Shown here piece by piece: positions 47,669 through 56,749 of a DNA stretch of 64,000 bases. The stretch is from NCBI GenBank assembly GCA_025965895.1, contig JAOPWC010000058.1, positions 54,545-118,544 of the forward strand, read 5' to 3'. This DNA is from Mycobacterium sp. Lineage in GTDB: Bacteria; Actinomycetota; Actinomycetes; Mycobacteriales; Mycobacteriaceae. The first letter of the stretch is position 1, and each line of letters starts with the position of its first letter. A program made the translations under genes and the position numbers. The notes under the pieces were generated by a model. The model was not told the origin of the DNA. It did not search any database and saw only the letters and a program-made list of their open reading frames with translations.

Positions 47669-48925
47669 ATGACTGAACTGCCGCTCTCCGGAATCAAGGT
47701 GATTGACTTCACCGGCGTGCAGGCGGGCCCGGCCTGTACTCAGATGCTCGCGTGGTTCGGCGCCGACGTTCTGAAGGTCGAGCGCACGAGCGGGGGTGAC
47801 GTGACGCGAAGCCAGTTGCGCGACATCCCTGATCTCGACGCCCTGTACTTCACCATGCTGAACAGCAATAAGCGCTCCCTCGCGATCAACACGAAGTCAC
47901 CCGAAGGCCTCGAGGTGATGGAGAAGCTGATCCGTGCCGCCGACGTGCTGGTCGAGAACTTCGCGCCCGGCGCGATGGACCGCATGGGCCTGTCCTGGGA
48001 CACGCTGCAGAAGTGGAACCCGCGCCTGATCTTCGGTTCCGTGAAGGGGTTCAACGACGAGTCACCCTTCAATGACCTCAAGGTCTATGAAAACGTCGCG
48101 CAGTGCGCGGGCGGTAATGCGTCCACGACCGGCTTCTGGGACGGGCCGCCCACTGTTGCCGGGGCGGCGCTCGGCGACAGCAACACCGGCATGCACCTGC
48201 TGATCGGGATCCTCACCGCGCTCGTCGGCCGCGAGAAGACCGGGAAGGGGCAAATGGTGTCGGTGTCGATGCAGGATGCCGTGCTGAACCTGTGCCGAGT
48301 CAAGCTCCGCGATCAGCAGCGGCTGGAACGGGTGGGCTACCTGGAGGAGTACCCGCAGTACCCCAACGGCCAATTCGGCGATGCGGTCCCCCGCGGCGGC
48401 AACGCCGGCGGCGGTGGCCAGCCGGGCTGGGTGTTGAAGTGCAAGGGGTGGGAGACCGACCCCAACGCGTACATCTACTTCACCATCCAGGAGCAGAACT
48501 GGGCCCGGACGGCTGAGGCCGTCGGCAGGCCGGAATGGGCGAATGACCCCGGCTACAGCACGGCGCTAGCGCGGCAGGACAAGATCTTCGACATCTTTGA
48601 CGAGATCGAGAAGTGGCTGGCCGACAAGACCAAGTACGAGGCGGTCGACATCCTGCGCACGTTCGACGTGCCGTGCGCACCTGTGCTCAGCATGAAGGAG
48701 ATCGCCGAGGACAAGGCACTGCGCAAGAGCGGCACCGTCGTCGAGGTGGAGCAGAAGGGGCGCGGGACGTTCCTGACCGTCGGCAGCCCGGTCAAGTTCT
48801 CCGCGTTTCAGCCCGACATCAAGGGCGCCCCGTTGCTCGGCGAGCACACCGACGAGGTCCTTGCCGAACTGGGATACGACGCCGACACAATCGCCGGGTG
48901 GCACGCCGGCAAGGTCGTCGTCTGA
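47669..48925 (+). CDS. frc: formyl-CoA:oxalate CoA-transferase, YfdW type
   Basis: 418 residues, AGGAAAGGAA upstream. Family III CoA-transferase with the Frc signature residues: Gln18 in TGVQAGP, the catalytic Asp170 in [10 protein letters not shown], and the glycine loop [12 protein letters not shown]. The position of Trp48 in Oxalobacter Frc is Gln (TRSQLRD), as in E. coli YfdW, which this sequence closely resembles ([11 protein letters not shown]). It moves CoA from formyl-CoA to oxalate, closing a cycle with Oxc. Confidence 0.95.
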   Translation: MTELPLSGIKVIDFTGVQAGPACTQMLAWFGADVLKVERTSGGDVTRSQLRDIPDLDALYFTMLNSNKRSLAINTKSPEGLEVMEKLIRAADVLVENFAPGAMDRMGLSWDTLQKWNPRLIFGSVKGFNDESPFNDLKVYENVAQCAGGNASTTGFWDGPPTVAGAALGDSNTGMHLLIGILTALVGREKTGKGQMVSVSMQDAVLNLCRVKLRDQQRLERVGYLEEYPQYPNGQFGDAVPRGGNAGGGGQPGWVLKCKGWETDPNAYIYFTIQEQNWARTAEAVGRPEWANDPGYSTALARQDKIFDIFDEIEKWLADKTKYEAVDILRTFDVPCAPVLSMKEIAEDKALRKSGTVVEVEQKGRGTFLTVGSPVKFSAFQPDIKGAPLLGEHTDEVLAELGYDADTIAGWHAGKVVV

Positions 48926-48955
48926 TCGCACGGATCCGTCTGCCGGAGGAAGATC

Positions 48956-49447
48956 ATGAATTCCGCGCTAACGGGGGAGTTGGGTACGACGACCGAGGCC
49001 CTGGTCCGGGAGATCGCAGCGGACCATCGCGCGCAGCGCGGCGCTCTGCTGCCGATTCTTCACGCGGTCCAGGAGGCGTTGGACTGTGTGCCACCGGAGG
49101 CGATCCCGGTGTTGGCCGAGGAGCTGAACCTTTCCCGTGCGGATGTGCATGGTGTGGTCACCTTCTATCACGACTTCCGTGCCCAGCCGGCGGGCCGCAC
49201 CGTGGTGCGGGTCTGCCGGGCGGAGGCATGTCAGGCGGTCGGCGCCGGACGTCTGGTGTCCTACCTGCAGGACAGGTACGGCATGTCGCTGGGGGCGACC
49301 AGCCATGACGGTTCGGTCACCGTTGAGCAGGTCTTCTGCTTGGGCAATTGCGCGCTGGGCCCGGCAGTGCAGGTGAATGGTGAGCTCATTGGGCGGGTCG
49401 ACGAGGGTCGCCTGTCTTCGATCATCGACGCGGCGGTCGCGCCATGA
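48956..49447 (+). CDS. fdsG: NAD-dependent formate dehydrogenase gamma subunit
   Basis: 163 residues, GGAGGA upstream. NuoE-like thioredoxin fold with a [2Fe-2S] site formed by Cys in VCRAEACQ and in FCLGNCALGP. VHGVVTFYHDF is the family helix. It overlaps fdsB by four bases. The soluble complex FdsABG oxidises formate to CO2 and reduces NAD. Confidence 0.92.
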   Translation: MNSALTGELGTTTEALVREIAADHRAQRGALLPILHAVQEALDCVPPEAIPVLAEELNLSRADVHGVVTFYHDFRAQPAGRTVVRVCRAEACQAVGAGRLVSYLQDRYGMSLGATSHDGSVTVEQVFCLGNCALGPAVQVNGELIGRVDEGRLSSIIDAAVAP

Positions 49448-51054
49448 GCGCGTCGATTTCGTCACCTGTCACGGTATACGTGCCCAAGGATTCTGCGGCC
49501 AGATCAGTCGGCGCGGATGCGGTGGCCGATGCCTTGGTACGCGCCGCGGCGCGAACACGGCGCCCGATTCGTCTGGTCCGCAACGGTTCCCGGGGGATGT
49601 TGTGGCTGGAGCCGCTGGTCGAGGTGGCGACGCAGGGCGGACGAGTCGGCTACGGACCCGTCGACGCCGCAGAGGTCGACGGCCTCGTGGCCGGGGGCCT
49701 GTTGGAGGGTGCAGATCTCCCGTCCCGGGTGGGTGTGGTCGATGAGCTGCCCTGGCTAGCAACGCAGAACCGGGTCACGTTTGCCCGGGTGGGCGTCACC
49801 GACCCGTTGTCACCTGATGATTACCTGCGCCACGGCGGCCTCGTCGGGCTGGTCCGCGCGCTGCAGATCTCCCCGGCGGAGGTGGTGGCGCAGGTCACGG
49901 ATTCGGGTTTGCGCGGGCGTGGCGGTGCCGGCTTCCCGGCGGGGACCAAGTGGAAAACGGTACTCGACTGCGTCGACGAACTGAAGTTCGTCTGCTGCAA
50001 CGCCGACGAAGGTGACAGCGGAACGTTCGCCGACCGGATGGTCATGGAGGGAGATCCCTTCCTGCTCATCGAGGGCATGACGATCGCCGCGTATGCGGTC
50101 GGCGCAACGGAGGGCTACATCTACATCAGGTCCGAGTACCCGGACGCAGTGGCCGCGATGCGATCCGGCATTGAGATCGCGCGAGAGCGAGGCTGGCTCG
50201 GGGACGGTGTGCTCGGTTCGTCCCTGAGCTTCGACCTTCATGTACGAGTGGGCGGCGGGGCCTATATCTGCGGCGAAGAGACCTCCATGCTCGAAAGCCT
50301 GGAGGGCAAGCGCGGCATGGTCAGGGCGAAGCCGCCCATCCCTGCCGTACATGGCTTGTTCGGCAAGCCGACGGTGGTGAACAACGTACTCACGCTGACC
50401 AGCGTGCCGACGATCCTCGCCGACGGTGCGCAGGCATATCGGGAGCTTGGCGTGGACCGGTCGCGCGGCACCCAGTTGTTCCAGCTCGGGGGGAACATCC
50501 GGCAGGGCGGCATCGTGGAGAAGGCCTTCGGCGTGACGCTCGGCGAACTCGTGGACGGCTACGGCGCCGGAACGCGGTCGGGACGCCCGGTGCGTGCGGT
50601 CCAGGTTGGCGGCCCTCTCGGCGCGTATCTGCCGACGTCCATGTTCGACCTGCCGATGGATTACGAGGGATTCCAGGCGGCGGGTGCGATGGTCGGCCAC
50701 GGCGGCATCGTGGTGTTCGATGACACCGTCGACATGGCGGCTCAGGCCAGGTTCGCGATGGAGTTCTGTGCCGCGGAATCGTGCGGCAAGTGCACTCCGT
50801 GCCGGGTGGGTTCGGTGCGTGGCGTCGAGGTGATCGACCGGATCACGGCAGGTGAGCACCGTGACGAGAACCTGGCCCTGCTCGAGGACCTCTGCGACGT
50901 GATGACCGAGGGCTCACTGTGCGCCATGGGCGGCCTCACGCCGATGCCCGTACGCAGCGCGATCACACATTTCGCCGACGACTTTCTCACCCGGGAACCC
51001 GGCGCAGAAATGCGTACGGCGCACACCAGCGTGAGGACGGAAGGTATGCCATGA
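49444..51054 (+). CDS. fdsB: NAD-dependent formate dehydrogenase beta subunit (diaphorase)
   Basis: 536 residues. NuoF-like: GRGGAGFPAGTKW binds NADH, CCNADEGDSGTFADR binds FMN, GAYICGEETSMLESLEGKRG is the second nucleotide motif, and ESCGKCTPCRVG holds a [4Fe-4S] cluster. About 100 N-terminal residues form an extra thioredoxin-like domain (SPVTVYVPKDSAARSVGADA). Overlaps fdsA by four bases. Confidence 0.93.
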   Translation: MSASISSPVTVYVPKDSAARSVGADAVADALVRAAARTRRPIRLVRNGSRGMLWLEPLVEVATQGGRVGYGPVDAAEVDGLVAGGLLEGADLPSRVGVVDELPWLATQNRVTFARVGVTDPLSPDDYLRHGGLVGLVRALQISPAEVVAQVTDSGLRGRGGAGFPAGTKWKTVLDCVDELKFVCCNADEGDSGTFADRMVMEGDPFLLIEGMTIAAYAVGATEGYIYIRSEYPDAVAAMRSGIEIARERGWLGDGVLGSSLSFDLHVRVGGGAYICGEETSMLESLEGKRGMVRAKPPIPAVHGLFGKPTVVNNVLTLTSVPTILADGAQAYRELGVDRSRGTQLFQLGGNIRQGGIVEKAFGVTLGELVDGYGAGTRSGRPVRAVQVGGPLGAYLPTSMFDLPMDYEGFQAAGAMVGHGGIVVFDDTVDMAAQARFAMEFCAAESCGKCTPCRVGSVRGVEVIDRITAGEHRDENLALLEDLCDVMTEGSLCAMGGLTPMPVRSAITHFADDFLTREPGAEMRTAHTSVRTEGMP

Positions 51055-53873
51055 CGCTGCTCAAGGAACCTGACTACGGCACGCCCGCCAAGGACGGTCC
51101 GGCAACGGTCTGGCTCGACGTGGACGGGCTGCGCATTTCGGTTCCCGAAGGCACGTCGGTCATGCGGGCGGCTGGGCTTGCCGGCGTCGATATCCCCAAG
51201 CTGTGTGCCACCGACCGGCTCGAACCCTTCGGTTCCTGTCGGCTGTGTCTGGTGGAGATCGACGGCCGCCGTGGTACCCCCGCCTCGTGTACGACCCCGG
51301 TGGCCGACGGCATGGTCGTGCGGACCCAGACGCCCAAGGTCGCCAAGCTCCGTGAGAACGTCATGGAGCTCTACATCTCCGACCATCCGCTGGACTGTCT
51401 CACCTGTCCGGCCAATGGCGACTGCGAGTTGCAGGACATGGCCGGCGCAGTCGGGCTGCGCCAGGTCAGGTACGGCTACGAAGGGGCGAACCACCTGGAC
51501 GCGGCCGTCGACCACAGCAATCCGTACTTCGACTTCGACCCCGCCAAGTGCATCGCCTGCTCCCGCTGCGTGCGGGCCTGCGGCGAGATCCAGGGCACGT
51601 TCGCACTGACCATCGAGGGCCGGGGCTTCGCATCGAAGGTGTCGCCCAGTGCGGGTGAGCCTTTCATGGACTCGGAATGCGTGTCCTGTGGCGCGTGTGT
51701 GCAGGCGTGCCCGACGGCGACGCTTCAGGAGCGCTCCGTGGTTGAACTCGGGGTGCCTTCGCGGTCGGTGATCACCACCTGCGCTTACTGCGGCGTCGGC
51801 TGTTCGTTCAAGGCGGAGTTGCGCGGTGATGAGCTGGTCCGCATGGTGCCCTACAAAAATGGCGGCGCCAACGAGGGCCACTCGTGCGTGAAAGGACGGT
51901 TCGCCTTCGGGTATGCGACCCATCCGGACCGGGTGCTGCGCCCGATGGTTCGCGACAAGATCACCGACCCGTGGCGGGAGGTCGACTGGGACGAGGCGAT
52001 CGGTACCGTCGCTCGTCGGATGCTCCAGATCAGGCAGCGGCACGGCCCGGGGGCGATCGGCGCGATCACGTCGTCGCGGTGCACGAACGAAGAGGTCTAC
52101 GTCGTTCAGAAGATGGTCCGCGCCGCCTTCGGCAACAACAACGTGGACACGTGTGCCCGGGTGTGCCACTCGCCCACGGGATACGGGCTCAAGCAGACCT
52201 TCGGTGAGTCGGCGGGCACCCAGGACTTCCGCTCCGTGGCACAGGCCGACGTCATCATCGTGATCGGGGCCAATCCAACGGACGGGCACCCGGTCTTCGC
52301 CTCCAGGATGAAGCAGCGGTTGCGCCAGGGTGCCAGGCTCATCGTGGTCGACCCGCGTCGCATCGACCTGGTGCGCTCGCCGCATGTCGAGGCCGACCAC
52401 CACCTCCAGCTGAAGCCCGGAACGAATGTGGCGGTCATCAACGCTATGGCGCACGTGGTGGTGACCGAGGGTCTCGTCGACCAGTCGTTCGTGGCGGCCA
52501 GGTGCGAGGGATTCGACGAGTGGGTCCAGTTCATCGCCGGCGCCGAGAACAGCCCCGAGGCCGTCGAGCCGATCACCGGCGTGGCGGCCGACGGGCTGCG
52601 CGCCGCCGCCCGCATGTATGCGCAGGCCGGCAACGCGGCCATTTACTACGGCCTGGGGGTGACCGAACACAGCCAGGGCTCAACGATGGTGATGGGCATG
52701 GCGAATCTGGCGATGGCATGCGGGAACATCGGCCGTGACGGTGTCGGCGTGAACCCGCTGCGCGGCCAGAACAACGTGCAGGGCTCCTGTGACATGGGAT
52801 CGTTCCCGCACGAGCTGAGCGGCTACCGCCACGTGTCGGACGACGCGGTGCGACAGATCTTCGAAAATCTCTGGGGGACGACACTGTTGGCCGAGCCGGG
52901 CTTGCGCATCCCGAACATGTTCGACGCTGCGATTGAGGGCACGTTCCGGGGCCTGTTCGTTCACGGTGAAGACATCGCGCAATCCGACCCGAACGTCAAG
53001 CATGTCCTGGCCGCACTGAGCGCCATGGAACTGGTGGTGGTCCAGGACCTGTTCCTCAACGAGACCGCGAAGTTCGCCCACGTGTTTCTACCGGGCGCGT
53101 CGTTCCTGGAGAAGGACGGCACGTTCACCAATGCCGAACGCCGGATCAACCGGGTCCGTTCTGTGATGAAGCCGAAGAGCGGCAAGCACGAGTGGGAGAT
53201 CGTGAGCCAGATCGCCACGGCGATGGGCTTCCGGATGCACTACGAGCACCCGAGCCAGATCATGGACGAAATCGCTTCGGTCACACCGACTTTCGCCGGG
53301 GTGTCGTTCCGGAAGCTGGATCAGGTGGGGAGCATCCAGTGGCCATGCGACGAGCACGCTCCCGAGGGCACACCGATAATGCACGTGGAGTCGTTCACTC
53401 GGGGCAAGGGCAGGTTCCTGCCGACCCCGTTCGTGCCCACCGACGAGCGCAGCACGCGCCGCTACCCGCTGATCCTCACCACCGGCCGAATCCTGAGTCA
53501 GTACAACGTCGGAGCTCAGACTCGTCGCACCGCGAACATCGCCTGGCACCAGGAGGATCGGCTCGAGATCCATCCGCACGACGCCGAGGTTCGCGGAATC
53601 GCCGAGGGTGACGAGGTCACGCTGGCCAGCCGAGTCGGCGAAACCAAGCTCCGCGCGCAGATATCCGATCGGATGCCCACCGGCGTGGTGTACACGACGT
53701 TCCATTACCCGGTCACGGGTGCGAACGTCGTGACGACGGAGAACTCCGACTGGGCAACCAACTGCCCGGAGTACAAGGTGACAGCCGTTCAGGTCACTCT
53801 CACCCACCCGATCCCTCGGGAGAACGGTAAACCGGCCGCAGACCGTGTGCTGACCGCGGGACTGGTGGATTGA
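51051..53873 (+). CDS. fdsA: NAD-dependent formate dehydrogenase alpha subunit (Mo/W-bisMGD)
   Basis: 940 residues from ATG 51051. The N-terminal 240 residues carry iron-sulfur clusters: CATDRLEPFGSCRLC ([2Fe-2S]), HPLDCLTCPANGDCELQ, then two ferredoxin CxxCxxC sets (CIACSRCVRAC, CVSCGACVQAC). The bis-MGD domain follows with its own cluster (CAYCGVGC). The molybdenum ligand is Cys372 in CARVCHSPT, followed by the catalytic His373; it is not selenocysteine. C-terminal MGD-binding domain ends near 930. Formate from formyl-CoA is oxidised here. Confidence 0.95.
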   Translation: MTLLKEPDYGTPAKDGPATVWLDVDGLRISVPEGTSVMRAAGLAGVDIPKLCATDRLEPFGSCRLCLVEIDGRRGTPASCTTPVADGMVVRTQTPKVAKLRENVMELYISDHPLDCLTCPANGDCELQDMAGAVGLRQVRYGYEGANHLDAAVDHSNPYFDFDPAKCIACSRCVRACGEIQGTFALTIEGRGFASKVSPSAGEPFMDSECVSCGACVQACPTATLQERSVVELGVPSRSVITTCAYCGVGCSFKAELRGDELVRMVPYKNGGANEGHSCVKGRFAFGYATHPDRVLRPMVRDKITDPWREVDWDEAIGTVARRMLQIRQRHGPGAIGAITSSRCTNEEVYVVQKMVRAAFGNNNVDTCARVCHSPTGYGLKQTFGESAGTQDFRSVAQADVIIVIGANPTDGHPVFASRMKQRLRQGARLIVVDPRRIDLVRSPHVEADHHLQLKPGTNVAVINAMAHVVVTEGLVDQSFVAARCEGFDEWVQFIAGAENSPEAVEPITGVAADGLRAAARMYAQAGNAAIYYGLGVTEHSQGSTMVMGMANLAMACGNIGRDGVGVNPLRGQNNVQGSCDMGSFPHELSGYRHVSDDAVRQIFENLWGTTLLAEPGLRIPNMFDAAIEGTFRGLFVHGEDIAQSDPNVKHVLAALSAMELVVVQDLFLNETAKFAHVFLPGASFLEKDGTFTNAERRINRVRSVMKPKSGKHEWEIVSQIATAMGFRMHYEHPSQIMDEIASVTPTFAGVSFRKLDQVGSIQWPCDEHAPEGTPIMHVESFTRGKGRFLPTPFVPTDERSTRRYPLILTTGRILSQYNVGAQTRRTANIAWHQEDRLEIHPHDAEVRGIAEGDEVTLASRVGETKLRAQISDRMPTGVVYTTFHYPVTGANVVTTENSDWATNCPEYKVTAVQVTLTHPIPRENGKPAADRVLTAGLVD

Positions 53874-53874
53874 C

Positions 53875-54087
53875 ATGTCGCTCAACAATGCTGCCGAGAT
53901 CAGGTTGGTCAACAGTATCGCCGTTAATTTCGGCTATTTGCCGACCCAGCAGGCGGCTGCTGCCGTCGCGGACCATGTCAACAGGTTCTGGGACCCACGC
54001 ATGAAGAGACGGCTGTTCGAGCTGGTAGCCACCCAGACAGAGGACGTCGACCCGGTCGCACTGGCGGCGGCGGCGCTGCTGCGATAA
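53875..54087 (+). CDS. fdsD: formate dehydrogenase delta subunit
   Basis: 70 residues, one base after the fdsA stop. LVNSIAVNFGYLPTQQAAAAVADHVNRFWDPRMK is the FdsD domain, here in part: RLVNSIAVNFG and VADHVNRFWDPRM. It is a small subunit or assembly factor of the soluble formate dehydrogenase. Last gene of the operon. Confidence 0.88.
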   Translation: MSLNNAAEIRLVNSIAVNFGYLPTQQAAAAVADHVNRFWDPRMKRRLFELVATQTEDVDPVALAAAALLR

Positions 54088-54692
54088 CCGTTGCCGCGCA
54101 GCAGTGCTGCCGGCACCCCGACTCCGATAACGCCCCATACATGGCGCTGTAGACCAGGCCGAAGTTCCGTACGGCGTTGCGCTGAAACTTCGTCTTTTGC
54201 CGTGTCCGTCGCGTCTTAGGTAAGTTTCGATCCAGTTCTGGATTGGTTGCGGCCGACCTGAATGTAAGAGCGCTTGGAACTACCGCCATCTTGAGCCTGC
54301 TCATGGCATTCGGCGGACCAACCCTTGCTGCGGTTTCCACTGCCTGGAATCCCCCGGCGGGGTGGGTTGTCAGTCTCGGATACGGATTTCCGCTCTTCGC
54401 GCTTGTCGCAATCTCTGCATCGGTTCCGAGTTCGCACTCCAACAAATCGTCAAACTCTGCAGGACCGGTACCGGCAAGCATTAATTTGCGGCATTGGGCA
54501 ATGACCGGTGTAGTTCTCGCCCTTGTTGTTGCGCGTCTCAAGCACCGCACGTAATCGACCGTTGTGTGGCATTCCACAACTCATCGGCTGAGGTTTGAGG
54601 ACACATCGACGTGTCAGAGAGCGCGGCGACCGGGCGACCGCGCCTGTGGGAAGTAAGGACTCGTGGGCGCGTGGAGCCAGCGCAGATTCGGC
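54088..54692. other. low-coding region between fdsD and the hydrolase gene
   Basis: 605 bases with lower GC than the flanks. It may contain one small membrane-protein frame (below). The rest shows no gene, no repeat and no operator site. Confidence 0.45.
54243..54554 (+). CDS. possible small membrane protein
   Basis: 103 residues from TTG 54243. Hydrophobic stretches at about 12-30, 41-60 and 86-97 could span the membrane. Codon third positions are less GC-rich than in neighbouring genes, no clear ribosome-binding site is seen and no family is recognised. It may be a decayed or horizontally acquired remnant. Confidence 0.28.
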   Translation: MVAADLNVRALGTTAILSLLMAFGGPTLAAVSTAWNPPAGWVVSLGYGFPLFALVAISASVPSSHSNKSSNSAGPVPASINLRHWAMTGVVLALVVARLKHRT

Positions 54693-55535
54693 TCAGATGG
54701 GATGGGCGGCCAACCATTCGAGCAGCAGGTCCGCTACTGCGTCGGGCTGCTCATCGAGCATCCAGTGCGACCCGTGCAGCATCTTGAAGCGGTACTCGCC
54801 GCTGACGTAGCGCTCAGTGTTGCGGGCACCCTTTTCGAGTTGGGCGGTGTCGGCGTCGCTCCACATGTACATCGTGGGGACGGTGATCTTGCCGATGCTA
54901 AAAACAGGCGACATCGGGATCGCGCGATACCAGTTGAGGGCGGCGGTGAGAATTCCGGGTTCGGCCATTGCGTGGGCATCGCGGTCAGCAGCTTCACGGG
55001 GCTGCTTGGCCTTCGACTGCATAAAGGTCGACAGCCGGGGGACATTCCCGTCCTTGGCCAGGAGGTATCGCTCCGGAACGCGGGGCAGCTGGAAGAACAG
55101 GATGTACCACGATGCGAGAGCTTGCCGACTCGTCGCCATCGATTTGAGCGTCGCTACGGGGTGCGCTATGGACATCGTGGTCAGAGAAGCGAGGCGCTCC
55201 GGGCTCTCTGCTGCAAGGGCCCAGGCCACGGTGGCACCCCAGTCGTAGGCGACCAGATGTACCCGCTGAGCACCGCTGGCGTCGATCAGCACGCGGACGT
55301 CTTCAACCAATTCAGGCAACCGGTAATCCCGGCGGCGAGTCGGCCGCGCGCCGCGAGAGAAGCCCCGCTGGTTGGGCGCCAAGCACCGATACCCCCGACC
55401 GGTGAGCCGTGCGATAACGGTGTTCCAGCTCGTGTTGAACTGCCAAAATCCATGCAACAAGACGACGACCGGTGCGTCAGCCGGGCCTTCATCGATGACA
55501 TCGAAAACAAGGTCACCGCGGCGGTACTGGTCCAT
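54693..55535 (-). CDS. alpha/beta hydrolase, epoxide-hydrolase/haloalkane-dehalogenase-like
   Basis: 280 residues from ATG 55535. HGFWQFNTSW is the oxyanion-hole region and HLVAYDWGATVAW has the nucleophile Asp, in the position used by epoxide hydrolases and dehalogenases. The catalytic His is in LHGSHWMLDEQP. The acid residue probably lies in TMYMWSDADTA. Substrate unknown. It is transcribed away from the fdhD remnant and has no island operator nearby on its side. Confidence 0.8.
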   Translation of the reverse strand: MDQYRRGDLVFDVIDEGPADAPVVVLLHGFWQFNTSWNTVIARLTGRGYRCLAPNQRGFSRGARPTRRRDYRLPELVEDVRVLIDASGAQRVHLVAYDWGATVAWALAAESPERLASLTTMSIAHPVATLKSMATSRQALASWYILFFQLPRVPERYLLAKDGNVPRLSTFMQSKAKQPREAADRDAHAMAEPGILTAALNWYRAIPMSPVFSIGKITVPTMYMWSDADTAQLEKGARNTERYVSGEYRFKMLHGSHWMLDEQPDAVADLLLEWLAAHPI

Positions 55536-55916
55536 GCGCTCAGCATGCCCCCCAGATGCCCGGTGCACTCAGTATTGTGGGCTCTTACAGAACAGACGTG
55601 ATCCGCAGGCGCGGGGCCGCGAAACGCGCGCTCGCCGGGGTGCCGCCGGGGCGGACCCGCTGGACATCCCACTTACCCTCTGCTGATCTGGGCGAACGCC
55701 GCGCGATAGCCCGCCGTTAGGAAGTTTCCGGGAAGTACCGACGGCCCGCCACTTACGTGAGGGGCGCCTGGCTGATCGCCTCGGCCAGCACGGTGGTCGG
55801 GTTGTCGCCGGCAGCAGCCAAGTGCATACAGTATGTAATAGTTTTACTCTGACAATCCGAGGGTGGTCCAGAGTTTCTCTGCAGACAGCGTGCAATTGCC
55901 ACCGAGGTGACCGAGA
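55536..55916. other. divergent region between hydrolase and fdhD remnant
   Basis: 381 bases, no supported gene. The right end has operator site 5 (55825-55835) and GAGGTGA before the TTG start of fdhD. Confidence 0.5.
55825..55835. promoter_or_regulatory. island operator site 5 (fdhD)
   Basis: CATACAGTATG, a perfect palindrome. It lies 82 bases upstream of the fdhD start and shows that fdhD was once part of the island's regulon. Confidence 0.72.
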
Positions 55917-56310
55917 TTGGGACCCATCACTAGTCGACGCCGGGTGATCCGGCTTGTCGGCCCCGGGCGCCCCGTGCGACCTGAAACGTTGGTGGTCGAG
56001 GACCCTCTCGAGATTCGTGTCGCGGGACGGCCGCTGACGGTCACCATGCGCACCCCGGTCAGGACTTCGTTCTGGCGGCCGGTTTCCTTGTCAGTGAGGG
56101 AGTCGTGCGTCACGAGAATGACGTCGCGGGCATAAGGTATTGCGCGGGTGCCCTCGACGAGGGCGGCAACACCTACAACGTGCTCGACGTGGTGCTTTCC
56201 CCTGGCGTCCCCGCACCTGATCCGTCGCTCGAGCGCAACTTCTATACGACGTCGTCTTGCGGGCTGTGCGGCAAGGCCAGCCTCGGCGCGGTGCGTTCTA
56301 CGGCAGGCCT
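55917..56310 (+). pseudogene. fdhD: fdhD, frameshifted and truncated formate dehydrogenase sulfurtransferase
   Basis: From TTG 55917 the frame reads [24 protein letters not shown], typical of FdhD, then loses similarity. In another frame it continues from about 56055 with [28 protein letters not shown] and [17 protein letters not shown]. One missing base near 56055 (in CCCCGGTCAGG) explains the shift. The second half contains the essential Cys pair of CGLCGK but similarity stops near 56297, so over half of the protein is lost. FdhD transfers sulfur to the Mo cofactor of formate dehydrogenases; this copy cannot work. Confidence 0.85.
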
Positions 56311-56741
56311 CTGCATATTTCGTGACCAGCGCCCGTCGTCTCGTCGAAGCGAAACGTCGCCACAACCACGCGGATCCGTCGTTTCCCTGGCGCGCCCGTC
56401 GAATCGACATCTTCGTCTTGCCCCGAGATCGGCGGGTCGTGCCAGGCGTGCCGGTCTCGGCGAAGAGCGGACAGCCGGGGAATTTCTACCCGACCGCATC
56501 GGGGCAGTTGATCCGGCGAAGTTCTTCCCAAAATCTCCCGTATCACTGGACAAACGATGCTCAAATGATACACACTGTGGTCTACATCATACGGTATACA
56601 GTCTGAGACTCAGGTCACCCCAACCGAACGGAGTTGAGATCATGCGCCAGATCGCGACCGTCGTCGACCCCCACCTGTCGGAAAGGTTTCGCGAGCGGCG
56701 GGGGAGATGCCGTCTCACGGCGGTTGTCCCCGGAGGCCGTC
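56311..56741. other. rearranged segment after fdhD and leader of frc2
   Basis: 56311-56580 does not continue fdhD. A frame with [19 protein letters not shown] and [14 protein letters not shown] looks like a fragment of another, unrecognised gene. The right part holds operator site 6 and a small frame at 56642-56749. Confidence 0.45.
56588..56605. promoter_or_regulatory. island operator site 6 (frc2)
   Basis: CATACGGTATACAGTCTG: the same double arrangement with a 7-base offset as site 4 (halves at 56588-56598 and 56595-56605). It lies 36 bases before the small frame at 56642 and 136 before frc2. Confidence 0.7.
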
Positions 56742-56749
56742 GTGGGTAA
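56642..56749 (+). CDS. possible short leader ORF overlapping the frc2 start
   Basis: 35 codons ([20 protein letters not shown] then a basic tail), GGAG nine bases upstream. It ends at TAA 56747-56749, eight bases into frc2, so it could be coupled to it. It may be a leader peptide or the remnant of a lost gene. Confidence 0.3.
   Translation: MRQIATVVDPHLSERFRERRGRCRLTAVVPGGRRG

Noticed and set aside
52140..52180. selenocysteine codon at the formate dehydrogenase active site
   Set aside because: The codon at 52164-52166 is TGC (Cys), not TGA.
50742..52670. 642-codon minus-strand frame opposite fdsB/fdsA
   Set aside because: Antisense of the formate dehydrogenase genes, whose motifs are all on the plus strand.
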